Shown in pieces: positions 6,798-7,114 of a DNA stretch of 7,114 bases (positions are counted from its first letter, which is position 1; each line of letters begins with the position of its first letter). Source of the DNA: an uncultured Muribaculaceae bacterium (GTDB lineage: Bacteria > Bacteroidota > Bacteroidia > Bacteroidales > Muribaculaceae); assembly GCA_910583795.1 (NCBI GenBank), contig CAJTZQ010000110.1:1-7114 (forward strand). Reading direction: 5' to 3'. The position numbers and the translations under genes were made by a program. The notes below the pieces were generated by a model, which was not told the DNA's origin, did not search any database, and was given only the letters and a program-made list of their open reading frames with translations.

Positions 6798-6900
6798 TCT
6801 TAGTTGAAGGTTATCGGGCACCCGATGAGGGCATCCCCAGTGGTTAATTAGGATTTTCAGCGGAGATATAGGATGTCTCTCGCAAGAATCCTGTCGCATT
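6798..6900 (-). promoter_or_regulatory. Predicted 5' leader of glyS with potential hairpins
   Basis: About 100 nt lie between the predicted transcription start (near 6900) and the preferred glyS start. Read on the minus strand, AGGAT-TCT-TGCG-AGA-GAC-ATCCT (6870-6892) can form an eight-pair hairpin with a 3-nt bulge. Nearer the gene, ATCGGGTGCCCGAT (6814-6827) is a perfect inverted repeat. The first three bases of that repeat can instead pair within GATGCCCTCATC (6825-6836), so the two stems exclude each other. This resembles an attenuator or translational switch but matches no riboswitch class I know. An in-frame ATG at 6899 opens this leader. Confidence 0.4.
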
Positions 6901-6906
6901 AATTTG

Positions 6907-6936
6907 CAAAATTACAAAAAAAAGATGAATAGGAAA
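6907..6936 (-). promoter_or_regulatory. Bacteroidota-type promoter for glyS
   Basis: On the minus strand TAATTTTG (6907-6914) matches TAnnTTTG exactly and follows a run of T. TTTC (6933-6936) is a three-of-four match to the -33 TTTG, with an 18-nt spacer. The implied start of transcription is about 6899-6901. No other gene lies upstream on this strand within the window. Confidence 0.6.
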
Positions 6937-7114
6937 CGTGTAGCCCTACAAAAAGTGTCGTAATAGTGTGAGATTATGTGTTAAAATGAGTTATAAGCCC
7001 GACCCCTCTCTCCTTGTTAGACGTTTTATTATCAGTAAAAATAAATCTATGTAAAGATAAACAATACTTCGGTAATTTTTTGAGAGTTTGTTAACGGCTC
7101 CGAGGAGCCAAGTA
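6937..7114. other. Intergenic end region without a supported gene
   Basis: No coding sequence of normal length reaches into this stretch on either strand. It is A/T-rich, with a small inverted repeat TGTAGCCCTACA (6939-6950) that lacks a T-tract after it on the plus strand. A 22-codon plus-strand frame (6986-7054, beginning MSYKPDPSLL) has no promoter or family support. A GC-rich palindrome lies at the very end (7096-7109). It is probably the upstream region of a gene beyond the window. Confidence 0.5.
7096..7109. repeat. GC-rich 14-bp palindrome at the window edge
   Basis: GGCTCC-GA-GGAGCC is a perfect 6-bp inverted repeat with a 2-nt centre in an otherwise A/T-rich region. On the minus strand it is not followed by a T-run; on the plus strand the window ends 5 bases later, so a terminator, attenuator or operator role cannot be judged. 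Confidence 0.4.

Noticed and set aside
6939..6950. Inverted repeat TGTAGCCCTACA as a possible terminator.
   Set aside because: A five-pair stem with a 2-nt loop, followed on the plus strand by A rather than T; too weak.
6986..7054. A 22-codon plus-strand frame beginning MSYKPDPSLL.
   Set aside because: No promoter element, no ribosome-binding context and no family match; open frames of this length are expected by chance.

Overview
This window looks like a chromosomal housekeeping stretch from a Bacteroidales member of the phylum Bacteroidota. Three things point there. No gene start has a Shine-Dalgarno sequence; all have A/T-rich leaders. Several intergenic spaces carry the Bacteroidota sigma-factor -7 element TAnnTTTG, one of them with a TTTG -33 box at 19 nt. 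The gene content also fits: an alpha2-type glycyl-tRNA synthetase, small lipoproteins with an SSC lipobox, a GHL10/DUF187 hydrolase and a TIGR02757 protein. A gut genus is plausible (Muribaculaceae or Bacteroides-like), but the sequence alone does not fix the genus.

Layout. Positions 49-1059 (minus) encode a YitT-family membrane protein. It is divergent, across a 198-bp promoter region, from a two-gene plus-strand operon: an exported family-10-like glycosyl hydrolase (1258-2757) and, 2 nt later, a TIGR02757/DUF2400 protein (2760-3563). That operon converges, 4 bp apart, on a minus-strand series. Listed in transcription order the series is glyS (5253-6797), a LemA-family lipoprotein (4587-5177), an FKBP-type prolyl isomerase lipoprotein (3990-4553) and a small unknown lipoprotein (3568-3903). 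A 44-bp near-perfect palindrome separates glyS from lemA. A strong intrinsic terminator (13-bp perfect stem plus T-tract) separates the FKBP gene from the last lipoprotein gene. glyS has its own recognisable promoter and a roughly 100-nt leader that can fold. The last 180 or so bases hold no gene I can support.

How the genes relate. glyS charges tRNA-Gly. LemA, FKBP and the small lipoprotein are three consecutive predicted membrane-anchored lipoproteins, so the downstream part of the series concerns the cell envelope. The glycosyl hydrolase is also an envelope candidate, since a distant relative (E. coli DigH/YddW) acts on peptidoglycan. YitT is an inner-membrane protein of unsettled substrate.

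I found no mobile element, CRISPR array, tRNA, rRNA or defence system, and nothing that amounts to a new biological system. The points worth a second look are regulatory: the 44-bp palindrome, the foldable glyS leader, a terminator whose T-tract contains a candidate promoter element, and the closely spaced divergent promoters.
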